64,000 bases of DNA from Tranzscheliella williamsii (Eukaryota > Basidiomycota > Ustilaginomycetes > Ustilaginales > Ustilaginaceae): contig JALBYF010000029.1 in NCBI GenBank assembly GCA_023212725.1, positions 1 through 64,000 on the forward strand, given 5' to 3'. A program made the translations under genes and the position numbers. The notes below the pieces were generated by a model that searched no databases, was not told where the DNA came from, and worked only from the letters and a program-made list of their open reading frames with translations. Positions 1 to 10,231 of the stretch are shown piece by piece; the stretch's first letter is position 1; each line of letters starts with the position of its first letter.

Positions 1-307
1 GCCTGGCCATGCTTGGATGGATTTTGCACTGCCAAATCCCAAAAAGCGCACCGGTCACAGGTTTTGGAACCCTAACCTTCACCAAATCGCAACATCAAAG
101 GCGGCAGCAGCCAGGAACAAGAGGCGACTGGAATAGTCCGTCCCTCCCTGGCAAGCATTCACCACATAGCCATGCGGCAAGATTGGAACAATGATGTATC
201 CAAACCCAAGATTTGTGTTTGCTGCAGACAAGGAAGGACTTTTGTCGACCATTTATCGAAAAGCTGCTGCTATTGTTTCCAGGTCTACGCCGGCGTCCTC
301 CCAACAA
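1..307. other. Left edge, no gene recognised
   Basis: I see no coding sequence with recognisable domains here. The stretch lies directly downstream of the zinc-finger ORF on the minus strand and is probably part of the same degraded accessory block. Confidence 0.4.
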
Positions 308-1072
308 TCAATATACAAATAAATTGACAAAGACAAAAAGATGCTCTACATGTGGTGGTGGCATGTTCACAGACGCAGACATGAAGGAGATGGAAAAGTT
401 GTGGGCGAATTGAGAAGCCCCACATGTGCCATTGATGACTCTCAAAGGTGAATTGCCCTGCCCCCCTTGCCTGAGGGATAAGGGCAAGGGGTGCGTCATT
501 GATAGCGATGTGATTTCTACCCTGACACTACAAAGAAGGAGCCCCCGAGGGGCGTGAAACGAAAACTTTGTCAAGAAAACGACAATGCTGGGTGCTTGCT
601 GGGTTGTCGGTGGTGTTGGCTGCAGTGCGCTGGCTGTTGGGCTTGGCTCTGCTTGTGCATGCATGTCCCCAACCCACACAAAGCCCACATCATCCCCATC
701 ACTCTGCCTGGCATCCTCAGCATTGCTGGCGGCAGTGCTACCTGGTGAAGATGGTGGCAGTGTTGGTGCCCCTGCATTAGCAGTGGCTCGAGGTGAGGGT
801 GATGCATCAGGCGGCTGCAATGTCCCTGCATCCTCCAGCAGTGATGATGGAGATGGCAATGGAAGGGCATGGCCACCGCACTGGCGCAGTGCCTGGTGCT
901 TCTTGACTGCAACAAGACTCCTTGCCACTTGACCACAAGAGCATGCTAGTAGTCCAGCTGATGCCGCTGCCTGTGGGGTGACTGCAGTGTCTTTGTGATG
1001 ACGGTGGATGTGATCAAGTATGTTGGTTGCAGCAAAACCAAAGTGGCAGATGGGGCATTCCACAGCTGCCAT
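308..1072 (-). CDS. Zinc-finger ORF, probable mobile-element remnant
   Basis: This is a 254-residue open frame from the first ATG (1072). Near the N-terminus it has a C2H2-like finger (CPIC at residues 6-9, then a His-rich DHIHRHH segment). A second Cys-rich segment follows (ACSCG, then KKHQALRQC), then a Pro/Ser/Ala-rich low-complexity region. Paired N-terminal fingers followed by disordered sequence are typical of the start of zinc-finger retroelement ORFs, but no reverse transcriptase, endonuclease or integrase is visible downstream. The last 60 residues look like non-coding sequence read through, so the true 3' end may be a lost splice site or a truncation. Its position beside other relics supports a mobile origin, but the family is not identified. 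It could also be a small host zinc-finger gene. Confidence 0.4.
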   Translation of the reverse strand: MAAVECPICHFGFAATNILDHIHRHHKDTAVTPQAAASAGLLACSCGQVARSLVAVKKHQALRQCGGHALPLPSPSSLLEDAGTLQPPDASPSPRATANAGAPTLPPSSPGSTAASNAEDARQSDGDDVGFVWVGDMHAQAEPSPTASALQPTPPTTQQAPSIVVFLTKFSFHAPRGLLLCSVRVEITSLSMTHPLPLSLRQGGQGNSPLRVINGTCGASQFAHNFSISFMSASVNMPPPHVEHLFVFVNLFVY

Positions 1073-2594
1073 TTTGGAGACAGGAGCAGTGTTGCCATGG
1101 GGAGACGGCAAGCAACAGTCTATAGGCTGTGTTTGTTATTGCTGTTAAGCATGTGTAGCTACCTCTCTGCCAGTTGAAGCTGCTGCTCCAAAGGTTGAGG
1201 CTGCCGCTCTGACTACTGAAATGGCCAAGTTGGATTTGTACACAATGCATCAATATGCTGAAATTGCAGCCTCAGAACTGTGGCTACCGCTCTGATCTTG
1301 TAACTACCGCTTGTAACGGTGGAGTACCCGTAGAGCGATGCTAGCTCTAGGATCACCGTTTGAGTCACCCGTCCAGTGACCTGGTGGCAGTGACTATGAC
1401 AACAGCTGAACTTGGACAGTGACTCTTGCCCAAGTGCGCTGTGTGCGCGAGTGCCGATAGACAGAGTCCTATGGCGATGTGGTCAGGGACAGCGCCCTAT
1501 GGAGCGCGGACCTACTGTACTAGGCGTATGAAGGTATAGCTTGCACTGTGTTGCAAGCGATACCTCAATGGTAAAGAATTGTGTGTATAAACTAGACTGG
1601 ATGAGGATCCTCCTCATCCAGCCCCAACGTGCTGCTCTATATACATAGTTATTCTTCCACCCGTGATGTGGGTAGCCCGCTACTGCCACTTCACGGTGGG
1701 ACTTCATATTCCCAGAACCTGTCTGAAATGAACGTACAGGCGACGGCGTTGATCCCATCGCCATGACCACAGCTGTAACGGCGCAGCTGACCCTCGCGTC
1801 TCCGGCGGTGACCCGGAGCACCCTATAACACCGCTGTCAATTTGTATCTGCCGCTCACCAGGTTGTATTTTGAGCAGACCCATAATGACGGTTGGCTGGT
1901 ATATGAACCCTAATTTTACTTTTTTTTGCTGGGGCGTGCTTTACTGTGTGACAATGTAATTTGCTCTAGTGTGTAGCTCCTGTTGCTTGATGCAAGGTCA
2001 ATGATGAGATGGGATTACAGGGTGAACACGTACTACAGGTGATCGGGTACTCCGAGAATTGCGTTATACATTAGTCACTGGGCAGAGCCCCGCCTGCAAA
2101 AGGGGTAGCGTTGGCATGGACCCAATCTCGGTGGCTCAGCCAACAATGTAGTTTCACCGGTGGATGACCCTGGACCGGGTTGGCAAACATAACAGATAGG
2201 ATGATCGCGGAGCGGGGGGTGACTGTAGAACATGAAGCATGCTGGAGATGTTTGAAAGGCTTGGCAAGGAAGTGACCACAGCAGCAAACAAAGATAGCAA
2301 AGGGCTTGAGGGAAGCGGCAGCTAGCAGATGGCGAAAAGCGGGTGTATAATTTGGAACTGGGGTGTGCACTGTACATGTCCCAGAATCAAACTTGCCCTT
2401 GTCCCACTCGCAAGGCAAAGCTGTCTGCATTTATTTGTGTAGTTTCACTGGCCGGAATACTGCTAAAGGGTTTGTGGATGTGACCGTGATTGCGACTGAG
2501 ACTGCCATTGCGATTGCGATTGCAAATGATATGAATGAAACTACGAACGAAGACTTGCGATGAGGACGGAAGGCAATGCGCTGTTGCTTTGGGT
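1073..2594. other. Degraded accessory DNA
   Basis: About 1.5 kb separates the zinc-finger ORF from the end of the NTPase gene. Apart from the hairpin at 1597-1621, I see only short frames without recognisable domains. The longest, minus strand 2071-2430, could be a fragment of a lost gene but has no motif I can name. A run of imperfect ATTGCG units sits at about 2498-2526. Confidence 0.4.
1597..1621. repeat. Perfect 11-bp inverted repeat (3-base loop)
   Basis: CTGGATGAGGA is followed by TCC and then its exact reverse complement. A TATAAAC stands about ten bases before it and TATATACA follows about 18 bases after it. This arrangement would suit a regulatory hairpin inside a solo LTR or other transposon terminus, but no paired copy or target-site duplication was found. 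Confidence 0.6.
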
Positions 2595-5500
2595 TCACGC
2601 ATCCTCGTCCATGATGTCTTCATGACTTCGATGCACGAATGCGACAGTGTCTTGTGGCTGTAGTTCCTCGAATGGACGCTTAGTACCGCTGCTGTGACCG
2701 GACGCGTTGGTGGTGACCGAAGCTGTGTTGTCATCGCTGTCCGTTACATCCTCCGCGTCTGAGGACTGCCACGGTGTCGAGCTTGGCAGATGAGGCCCAA
2801 ACGTGTCGCTTGACAGCGGCGGCACGTACTCGTTGAAGACCTCTCGATTCAAAGACTGGTCCACGAGCAGCAGGGATTGAAACTCTGCACGGCATCCCAA
2901 TGCCTCAAGACATGGCCATAAGGCCTGGTCCTTAATTCCTCTCAGGTCGAGTAGATTGGACTTCAGCGCCTTAGATCTTGCAGACCGCGGTCTGAGTAGC
3001 ATATGTCCGTGAGGGGCTGCTTGAAACATAGTCTCCGTGCCGATGTCGAACAAAATCGTCAAGAAGCCGCGTTCGCTCAGGGCATCGCCCTCCCCTCCTG
3101 GCTTCGTAATGCGCGGACCGAAGATGTGATCGGTGCGCAAGGCCGAAGAATTTCGCGGTCGGCGTTTGTTTTTCACCTCCCAGGCTATGTAGGTCATGTG
3201 GCAAGGAGCGACATTTCCTTCGGCAAGGCGTTGCAAGTCCTGCTTCTCACCATCCGACTGCAGCTCGCTGGAGGAAGTCTCGCCGGAAGTTTTCTTGAGG
3301 AAAGACTCGCCCAGGTTGCCAACGAACACTGGAATGATTCCGTCGACACCATATTGTTCGTGGGCGGTTTGGACAGCTACCCCTCGCTTCCAACAGCCCC
3401 AAAGGAATTCTGGAGTGATGCTTTCGATGTTTCGGGGCAGCGTGTCAAAGTGTGTGAAATTCACCCAGCCCTGGATATTTGGCGTGTCGATGCCAGAGGT
3501 GGAGCACGAAAGCTTAGCGATCATGTTTTGCAACGGTTTATTGATCTCTCCGATCATCTTTGCAGGGAGAGATACAAGCGATCCGAGGAATGACTGGTAG
3601 TCCATTGGCTGGCTGAGAAAATGTATCCGTTGCTCAAGACCTTTGTGATTGTTGCCGCTCTTCTGGCTCTTCCTGGTTTGCAGGCCAAATAAACCAAACG
3701 TGTTCTTCTTGTTTGCGTCCCAGGCCGCTGTCAGGAGCAGTCGAGCGATAAATTCACCGAATGGACCTGCAACTGAGTATTGGTTTTTAGCTGAAATCAG
3801 CAAAGTTTTAAGCACCTTGATGATCTCCGGATAGGAAACTCTGTCTTTGCGTTCATCAAGAGGAATCATGAAGTCCGCAGCAGTGAGAGCTAGGACCGGT
3901 TCTGAGGGTGAGACAACTTCGATCTTGTCGTAGTCAATGACAGACTTCAGTATTCGCATGTGGCGATCTACAGATTGGATTGCCATCAGAGGGATCTCCC
4001 CAAGCATCCCCCCAGAGCTGTAGTGCGTCGGTATCAGATGAAGAGCAAGTCTTGACGCGAGGACGTTAAAGATGAGAGTCTTGGTGACGCCATCAGTTTC
4101 CCAATCGTTCAGCAGCTTGAGGCGTGGCAAGTCCCAGAAGTTCTCTCTTCGGTGGAAGTACCAGAGTGGACGCCCGTAGCATCTCAAGTGTTCAACACTG
4201 GCAGCACCTCCCGCATTGACAAGAGGTTTTTGAGCGCTACACATCAAGTCAAAACCCAGACTGTTGAAAGGTGGCATCATCGGCATGCTTCGTTCCCTTT
4301 GAGAACGATGGAGAGGATCGCTTGATGTTAATCTCGCCGCACAGCTGTTGGTGCTCAGCAATATCAGCCACAAGCAGATGCCCGTCTTCGCCTCCACAGC
4401 CTTGATGTAGTTCCAAGCTCGGCGCAAGCTAACCAGTTGATTGTCGCTGCCACCCAAAGGCGATTTGGAGACAGTGTCGATCTCCACGCACTCATCGAAA
4501 GCTACGAAGGCAGTAGGCATATGCCGATCTGTTGTTGAGTCGTCAGAGCCAACTGCTTCACTTGTCAGAAACTTATGTATCTCGTAGAGTTGTAGCGAAA
4601 GATCAAATACGCTTTCTTCCAAGAAGAACGGGAATACAGTGTCTGGTGATGAGCCAATGTTGTTTTGTACTTCTTGCCATCTCGAAATGTTCTGATCGGC
4701 AAGCGTGTGGACATCTGCAAACAGAACATTGCGCGCATGGTTCTTTCCCATTGAGGATACTGGAAAGGTGTTGAGTTGCATGAGATAACTGCATTTCTCC
4801 TCCGCAGTACCCATGGGCTGCAATTTGCTGTTTACCGTCGAGAACCAAGCACCCAGATACGCCCCGATCTGAACGTTAGTATCAATCGCTAGGACGTTTG
4901 TGCAGTGCGAAAAGAACTCCATGACCCCCGCATCGCGCAGCGGGAATCCGTGGCGGGAGAGAAGTGCCGACTGCTCGCGCAGGCAAATGTAGAGGAGAGG
5001 GGCACACTGACCCAGTTCGAGGACCATTCGCGTTTTGCCTGTGCCACTGGACTGCACAATCGCTGTGCCCTTCCAGTACGGCTGTTTGTCGCTTACCGGC
5101 GAAAATTCTTCTTGAACGCAGTGTACAAAGCTGAGAAAGCGTTCGTAAGCTTTGCCTTTATAGGGGGCAGCCAGTCCCCGGGAAAGATGGCTGATCAGCC
5201 CTAGGTCCTGTTCGTCATTCTTGGACGCCTCACCGGGCTCAGCTGCAGGTGCTGGGATCACTGACAGAAAATAAGCAGTGGCCGAATCGCTGTTTAGCTT
5301 GTCGAGTTTGATACGGTCTGACGTCTGGTCGATCGCAACTCTCACGTTCTTCGGTGTAAGAGTTGGCACGTTTGGGAACGGATCCATACTGGTCTTTACC
5401 GATGCAAGGAGTGTCCTCAAAGAGGCGAGGAATGTTTCTTGAATCGGCTGTGTACGGGGCAGCGAGTTAAGGACGCTGAATTGTAGCACCAGGCTGTCCC

Positions 5501-5840
5501 ACTCAGACGGACATGATCTCTTCGCTCTCGCGACAAGGTGTCGAGCTGAAGCACTGGTGGGCGAAAGATTTGCGAATTCGACTTCCAGTGGCTGGTGATG
5601 GTTCGGAGGTGTGCTTGGTTCATCGTGATGCGAAGTATTTCCGGGCTTGAAGATGCCGTTGTAGAGCTCGGTGGCTGTTGAAAGAAGCGGGCGTAATGGC
5701 AGGGGCCCGTTGTGTTGAGAGCATACCTGCTTCAGAGCCTCGCTCAACTCTTTCAAATCCGGATCGAGTGTCTCAGAGATGGTGTCGGATTGACAAGCCT
5801 GTCTGAGCCTTATGAGAAAATCCTGGAGTCTGGTGGACAT
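2595..5840 (-). CDS. P-loop NTPase with C-terminal PD-(D/E)XK-like nuclease (Crinkler/RHS-like)
   Basis: This is a large intronless protein, 1,081 residues from the ATG at 5840. A Walker A motif (SSGTGKT, Lys about residue 269) is followed by ELGQCAPLLYICLR, and a Walker B-like FVAFDE lies near residue 447. Near the C-terminus, GVDGIIPVF (Asp about 831) and AWEVKNK (about 886-892) have the spacing and form of the D...ExK active site of restriction-endonuclease-fold nucleases. NTPase followed by nuclease in one chain is the body plan of Crinkler and retrotransposon-hot-spot proteins. An in-frame ATG at 5984 would add 48 Cys/Ser-rich residues. I prefer 5840 because an acceptor-like CTCATCACAG stands immediately before it, suggesting a 5' UTR. 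With this start there is no signal peptide. Neighbouring relics point to an accessory, possibly transposon-linked gene. The family is inferred from motif order, not from a search. Confidence 0.6.
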   Translation of the reverse strand: MSTRLQDFLIRLRQACQSDTISETLDPDLKELSEALKQVCSQHNGPLPLRPLLSTATELYNGIFKPGNTSHHDEPSTPPNHHQPLEVEFANLSPTSASARHLVARAKRSCPSEWDSLVLQFSVLNSLPRTQPIQETFLASLRTLLASVKTSMDPFPNVPTLTPKNVRVAIDQTSDRIKLDKLNSDSATAYFLSVIPAPAAEPGEASKNDEQDLGLISHLSRGLAAPYKGKAYERFLSFVHCVQEEFSPVSDKQPYWKGTAIVQSSGTGKTRMVLELGQCAPLLYICLREQSALLSRHGFPLRDAGVMEFFSHCTNVLAIDTNVQIGAYLGAWFSTVNSKLQPMGTAEEKCSYLMQLNTFPVSSMGKNHARNVLFADVHTLADQNISRWQEVQNNIGSSPDTVFPFFLEESVFDLSLQLYEIHKFLTSEAVGSDDSTTDRHMPTAFVAFDECVEIDTVSKSPLGGSDNQLVSLRRAWNYIKAVEAKTGICLWLILLSTNSCAARLTSSDPLHRSQRERSMPMMPPFNSLGFDLMCSAQKPLVNAGGAASVEHLRCYGRPLWYFHRRENFWDLPRLKLLNDWETDGVTKTLIFNVLASRLALHLIPTHYSSGGMLGEIPLMAIQSVDRHMRILKSVIDYDKIEVVSPSEPVLALTAADFMIPLDERKDRVSYPEIIKVLKTLLISAKNQYSVAGPFGEFIARLLLTAAWDANKKNTFGLFGLQTRKSQKSGNNHKGLEQRIHFLSQPMDYQSFLGSLVSLPAKMIGEINKPLQNMIAKLSCSTSGIDTPNIQGWVNFTHFDTLPRNIESITPEFLWGCWKRGVAVQTAHEQYGVDGIIPVFVGNLGESFLKKTSGETSSSELQSDGEKQDLQRLAEGNVAPCHMTYIAWEVKNKRRPRNSSALRTDHIFGPRITKPGGEGDALSERGFLTILFDIGTETMFQAAPHGHMLLRPRSARSKALKSNLLDLRGIKDQALWPCLEALGCRAEFQSLLLVDQSLNREVFNEYVPPLSSDTFGPHLPSSTPWQSSDAEDVTDSDDNTASVTTNASGHSSGTKRPFEELQPQDTVAFVHRSHEDIMDEDA

Positions 5841-6236
5841 CTGTGATGAGCATAAGGATGTGTGTAAGGAAGATAGAATTCTGAGACGGCACGAGGAGCA
5901 GGAAAGAGCACGGACGAACAAACAGCAAGATTGGGCAAATTGGTGACAGAACAGTTGATTTGAGCAATTGTGAAGGTTGCGCATCAACGAGGCCGGGCCG
6001 CGCGATCAGATCAGAACGCAAGTCGTCAGGTGCTTAAAAGGGACATTGTGATTTGCTGTTAGAGCGACAGTCTCGCACTTCACCGCTTACTGCTTTCCTC
6101 AATCACCCCACTCTCACGAAACGGCCCGACACTTTCGTAGCGGTCGATGAGCTACAGAGTACGACAATGTAGCACGGGAGCAGAAGAGCACATACATGTT
6201 TATAGCCGCTAGCCCCTGTTGCATTGGTCAGCGTTT
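5841..6236. other. Upstream region of the NTPase-nuclease gene
   Basis: This is non-coding sequence between the NTPase start and the end of the decayed pseudogene. It carries the likely 5' UTR of the NTPase gene, including the alternative upstream ATG at 5984. I see no other feature. Confidence 0.4.
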
Positions 6237-7060
6237 TTATTGATCAACAGAGTGTCCGAGATATGTGCCGGTATAAGCCTTCTGTTTGCCCCACTTGGAC
6301 TCCTGTGCCTCCATCTTGACGGTCCAGTTGGGCGAAGGCTGGGCCGCGGGGCTGATCTGGGGCCCCACAACGATGTGGTACTTGCCATGCTTCTTGACGG
6401 TGAATTCCTGTTGCTCTCTGCTGGCGGCACGCCAGTGCCCGGGTGCTGCTGGCCATTGAGCTCCTTTCCGTCCTTCTAAACAGCTGGTGGCCGTCGGAGA
6501 GCTTGCGCTGCGTCTGCATCTGCTTGCGCTGCTCCTTTGTAAGGCGGCGAAAGTCTTCGTTTTCCGCGAGTTGTCAGATGAGCTGCTGCTCCAAACTGGA
6601 GAACGAGCCGGACCCGATGCTAGAGCTGCTGGTGTTAATGCGGGGGCCGGTTCCGAGGGGAGAGCTTGTAGGTACGTTGTTTCTCTAGGAAGATGGTCCG
6701 AGGTGCGCAATGTGCCTGTGGCGATGAAAACGTCGAACCTCCTTGGCTAACGGAATTTGTGCTGGTAGGTCTCGGTGAGTGCAAGAATCTCGGGGGTGTG
6801 GTGCTTCTTGGATGCACTCGTGATGGCCTGGTGATGAAGTAGTTTCTGTAGGCGGTCTTTGAGGATAAGGAGGGGTGTAGGCATTAGGTTGGGCGCGAGA
6901 TGCTCATAGCCACGAAGCGCGCCGGCAACGCGGATGTTGACAAGGAAGTGGTCCTAGTCGACGTTGCTAACGTTGTGGTTGACGAGGATGCGTACGGGGT
7001 CCCAAGGCTGGAAGCCCTCAGCAATGTACTCCTTTGTTTGCCCGCGAGATTGAACGGCTG
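6237..7060 (-). pseudogene. Decayed protein-coding gene, family unknown
   Basis: Read on the minus strand, this gives long protein-like stretches interrupted by damage. From about 7050 one frame reads EYIAEGFQPWDPVRILVNHN. It meets a TAG at 6954-6956, continues in the same frame and meets a second TAG at 6747-6749. A different frame then carries the coherent part (LAENEDFRRLTKEQRKQMQT), itself broken by a TGA at 6574-6576. The first frame resumes for a C-terminal piece with EFTVKKHGKYHIVVGPQ and ends at 6237. Three stops and at least two frameshifts in otherwise protein-like sequence indicate an old gene losing its frame. I do not recognise the family; it could be a host gene or an element ORF. 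Confidence 0.55.
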
Positions 7061-7149
7061 GAGGGTAGTATAGATAGACTTGAGCGGATCAGCAGCCGCC
7101 GCCGCCTACGTGAGGTTGTGGGCGCAGGGCGCTGGACGCTTGAACGAGG

Positions 7150-8110
7150 AAGGCAGGTAGGCAGTGTAAGCTCAACTCTCGCAAAGCAAAGCGAAGTTGT
7201 GAGCGTTCAGCAGACAGTAAGCACTAAGCTGTCAACAGCATGGCCGTTTTGCAAACGCTTTGCAACTCTTTACAACGTCGAGCATTTCGCTAGCAAGATG
7301 CCGCTCCGTCGCGCTTTTGACCCGGCGCTTTTTGGCCGACAATGACTGAGCATTACCAGTCATTCGAGGGGGAAAGTGGACGCAAGTGCAGGTGGGTAGT
7401 GCAAGCTCGACTATCGCGACGCAAAACAAAGATTGGGTTGATGCAGCGCACACTAAGGCGTTTACAGGATGAACGCCTGGTCTTCACAAGCTTTTACAAC
7501 GTCAAGTACTATGCTAGTAAGGTGCCTAATACGTTACCCGCCTTGCCCCGGCACTTTGGCAGTGAAATGGCTGAGCGTTGCCCCGCTTTGGCAGGAGAAT
7601 GTAGGCGCAAGTGCTGGCAGTCGGTGCGAAGCAACTTTATTCAGCTAGCGCACACTAAGCACGAAGCTGTATACGGTAGGAACGCTTTGCAAACGCTTTA
7701 CAATATCAAGGCTTCGCCAGCCCGTTGCCAGGCTGTTGCCGCTCTGACAGCGGCGCACTGGCTATTTGTCGGCTGAGCGCTACCGGTCACTTGGCGGGAG
7801 AGAGTTGTCACTTGCATGGGAGCAGTGTGACATGCCAACGCTCGTTGCTTGTCAGAATTCCGTTGCTGTGGCAACCATTTGCAGGTTTATGTTGCCACTA
7901 CGGCGGCGGCACGTTGGCAGGCTTGTCGGCTAGGCGCTGCGAGCCGTTTAGTGGGGGAGGTAGGCGCAGACATGGGGGCAGTGTATACGCATCGTTTCCT
8001 AACACTGCGAGAATGCCGCTGCTGTGGGTGGACGTTGCCAGCCCGTTTATCGCTTGGCGGCGGGCATGTTGGCCGGAAAATGGCCGAGCGTTTCTCGTTA
8101 TCGTGCGAGA
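7150..8110. repeat. Degenerate tandem repeat array, period about 200-225 bases
   Basis: At least three diverged head-to-tail copies are visible, with starts near 7150, 7371 and 7590 and two fainter copies up to about 8110. Landmarks recur at the period: TTTACAACGTC at 7269 and 7493 (224 apart), GCGCACACTAAG at 7446 and 7648 (202 apart), and GCAAACGCTTT at 7251 and 7689 (two periods apart). A variant of GGCTGAGCG recurs near 7345, 7570, 7772, 7930 and 8082. Short frames cross the array, but none is shared between copies, so it is not judged coding. Confidence 0.65.
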
Positions 8111-8643
8111 GAAAGGTGGCTTCGGCATGGGGGCAGACAAAATGGCATGTGGCGCCAACTACTTTGTCTATGTAGCCTTGAAAAGCTCTATGCGCACGAG
8201 CGCTTTAATGTGTTTCCCGACTTCCTAAAATAGTACCGGCATGGCTTTTCGAAGCGCTAGAGTCTAAATATGGACCATGCTGTATTCGCTGGCGCTGCAA
8301 TTGTCTTTCTTCGCGCAAAATAAAGCTGTTCTGTCTTCGCAAGCGAGAACCGCTGCGCCACATGCACAGCCCGGTGATTTAGGGAAAAGAGGCGAAATGC
8401 TGCCAGAGTTCGGTCCGCCACACGGAAATGTAAGCTCCGCAATACAACTCCGAATGCATGTGGTCCACTTCGGCACTAGAAAAGGCGGCTCAGGTGCTTC
8501 GACCGAGATGCCCTGTTTCAGCAGCGGTGTGTCTGAAATACAGTCTTGGTTTCTATTGTTCCTCCCACCCACTCACACGTTCCAGCCATAGCTGCCTCCA
8601 TCTGTTCCTCCGACACCCCCATAACAGATGCCCTGTCCATACC
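8111..8643. other. Upstream region of the mannosyltransferase gene
   Basis: No gene is seen here. The last 100 bases before the ATG at 8644 are pyrimidine-rich, as is common for fungal core promoters and 5' leaders. Confidence 0.4.
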
Positions 8644-10231
8644 ATGTCGGCCTCCATCGAGCAGGAGGTACCGCTTCTTTCGCTGGACGAAGCTGACTCT
8701 TCGCAGGAAGAGGAGTCTGAGCTACCAATCAAGCATTCCGACCGATGGTTCGCGGGGTCGAGCAGCTCGTCAAAGAAATGGGCGTGGTACTGGCCTACCC
8801 TCGCCTTTGGCTTGCTCTTACCTGCTCCTGCTCACATCTACTTCCACATGTTCTCCACTTTTCACATCTATCTGGTTCTCGTATGGATAGGGCTACCGGT
8901 AGCGACCCTTGTTTCTCTCCCTTACCTCTACCAGAAGAAGGGGTTCAAACGCTTGAACTGCGTGGGGGCAGCTGGCTCGCTGTGCCTCACTATTCTCGTC
9001 ATCTGGCTATCAAGCCATCCCAGTACTCAACGAGGCCACACGACTGCAGCATCATACGTCCCGCGCAATGAGACGATCTTCCTCGTTGCTAACCTATGGA
9101 ACTCTGAGCATATCTTTCCTCGCTTCTCCGACACTTTAGTCAAGGTGACTGACGCCGTGGGACATCGTAATGTCTTCGTCTCTATATACGAAAGCAATTC
9201 GCGCGACGGGACCAAGAGGGAATTAAATCTCCTTCGCCAACGTCTGGACCTCCAAGGAGTGAGGCACAGGATCATCATGGAAGACAACAACGACAAAATC
9301 GGAAAGGAGGCCTTCGGCGTTAAAATTACCGGTCGACTGAAGTACCTTGTCTCCGTACGCAATGCTGCAATGGCGCCGCTAGATGATGGCCTGACCGGTC
9401 TAGACGGCCGACCGTTCTCAAAGATCATCTGGCTAAATGACATATTCTACCGCGTTGGTAAGTACAGACGAGTCCCATCGGTTCTGCCCAAGTATAGTCC
9501 TCTCATACAACTATGTCTCAACAGAATCGGTGCTGGAGTTGCTCTCCTCTAACGAAGGACAGTTTGACCAAGTTTGTGCGCTCGACTATATGCCCTTAGG
9601 ATTCTACGATACGTAAGTATATCACCGGACCAATAGACGCATTATCGTTCTACGTGACTGACCCAAACCAGCTGGATCATGAGGGATCGCGACGGGGCTG
9701 GTCCCACGCCACTCTGGCCTTATTTTAAGCGAAAGGACGATGTTCAATTACTTCGCAAAGGAGCTCTTGTTCCCGTCAATAGCTGCTGGAATGGCATGAC
9801 GATCTTTGATGCCAAATGGTTCCTACCAACTACTGCCGAGCCATCAGCGTCTCAAGCGGGTCCAGTGCGCTTCCGCACCAACCCCGCCTGCACGCAGTCT
9901 GAATGTCTTCTTTCCAGCTACGACATACATCAGCGATCCCCAAGTCGGCCGCGGATCTTCGTCAATCCTCGAGTTGTCGCGAGTGAGTGTCATCAAACAA
10001 ACGCCACAAGCACGACCTGAACTGACATCTTCACCCCCTTACCTGATCCCAGCTTATGACTACCGTGATTTCCTTATGTACGACTGGCTCATGAGACTCA
10101 ATATCGCCGATGTCTGGAGTTTCTTGTGGCAGGACATTGTTTCACACAGGCTCTTCGGCTTCTTTTCTGAAATTGGCCGCAAACAAGACCCATGCGCAGA
10201 TACCCTCAAGCCTGGCTGGAAAAGTAGCTAG
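8644..10231 (+). CDS. CAP59/CMT1-type alpha-1,3-mannosyltransferase
   Basis: Four exons (8644-9457, 9525-9612, 9672-9982, 10053-10231) join in frame to 463 residues. The introns are 59-70 bases with GTAAGT or GTGAGT donors and CAG acceptors. The N-terminus is cytosolic and acidic. Three hydrophobic segments follow (about 48-66, 73-95, 105-123), then a lumenal domain with NETIFLVANLWN, SIYESNSRDGT, the conserved WLNDIFY and ALDYMPLGFYDTW. These motifs match the CAP59 mannosyltransferase family, whose characterised Cryptococcus member CMT1 transfers mannose in alpha-1,3 linkage. It probably acts in the Golgi on glycoproteins or extracellular glycan. Smut fungi have no cryptococcal capsule, so the acceptor is unknown. 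Three N-terminal membrane segments are more than the usual single anchor. It is convergent with HRD3. Confidence 0.85.

Noticed and set aside
5841..5984. Upstream ATG at 5984 as the NTPase start with a Cys/Ser-rich N-terminus, possibly a secretion or targeting signal
   Set aside because: The segment looks like leader sequence: it ends in an acceptor-like pyrimidine stretch with CAG directly before the ATG at 5840, and it has charged and polar residues atypical of a signal peptide. Not excluded.
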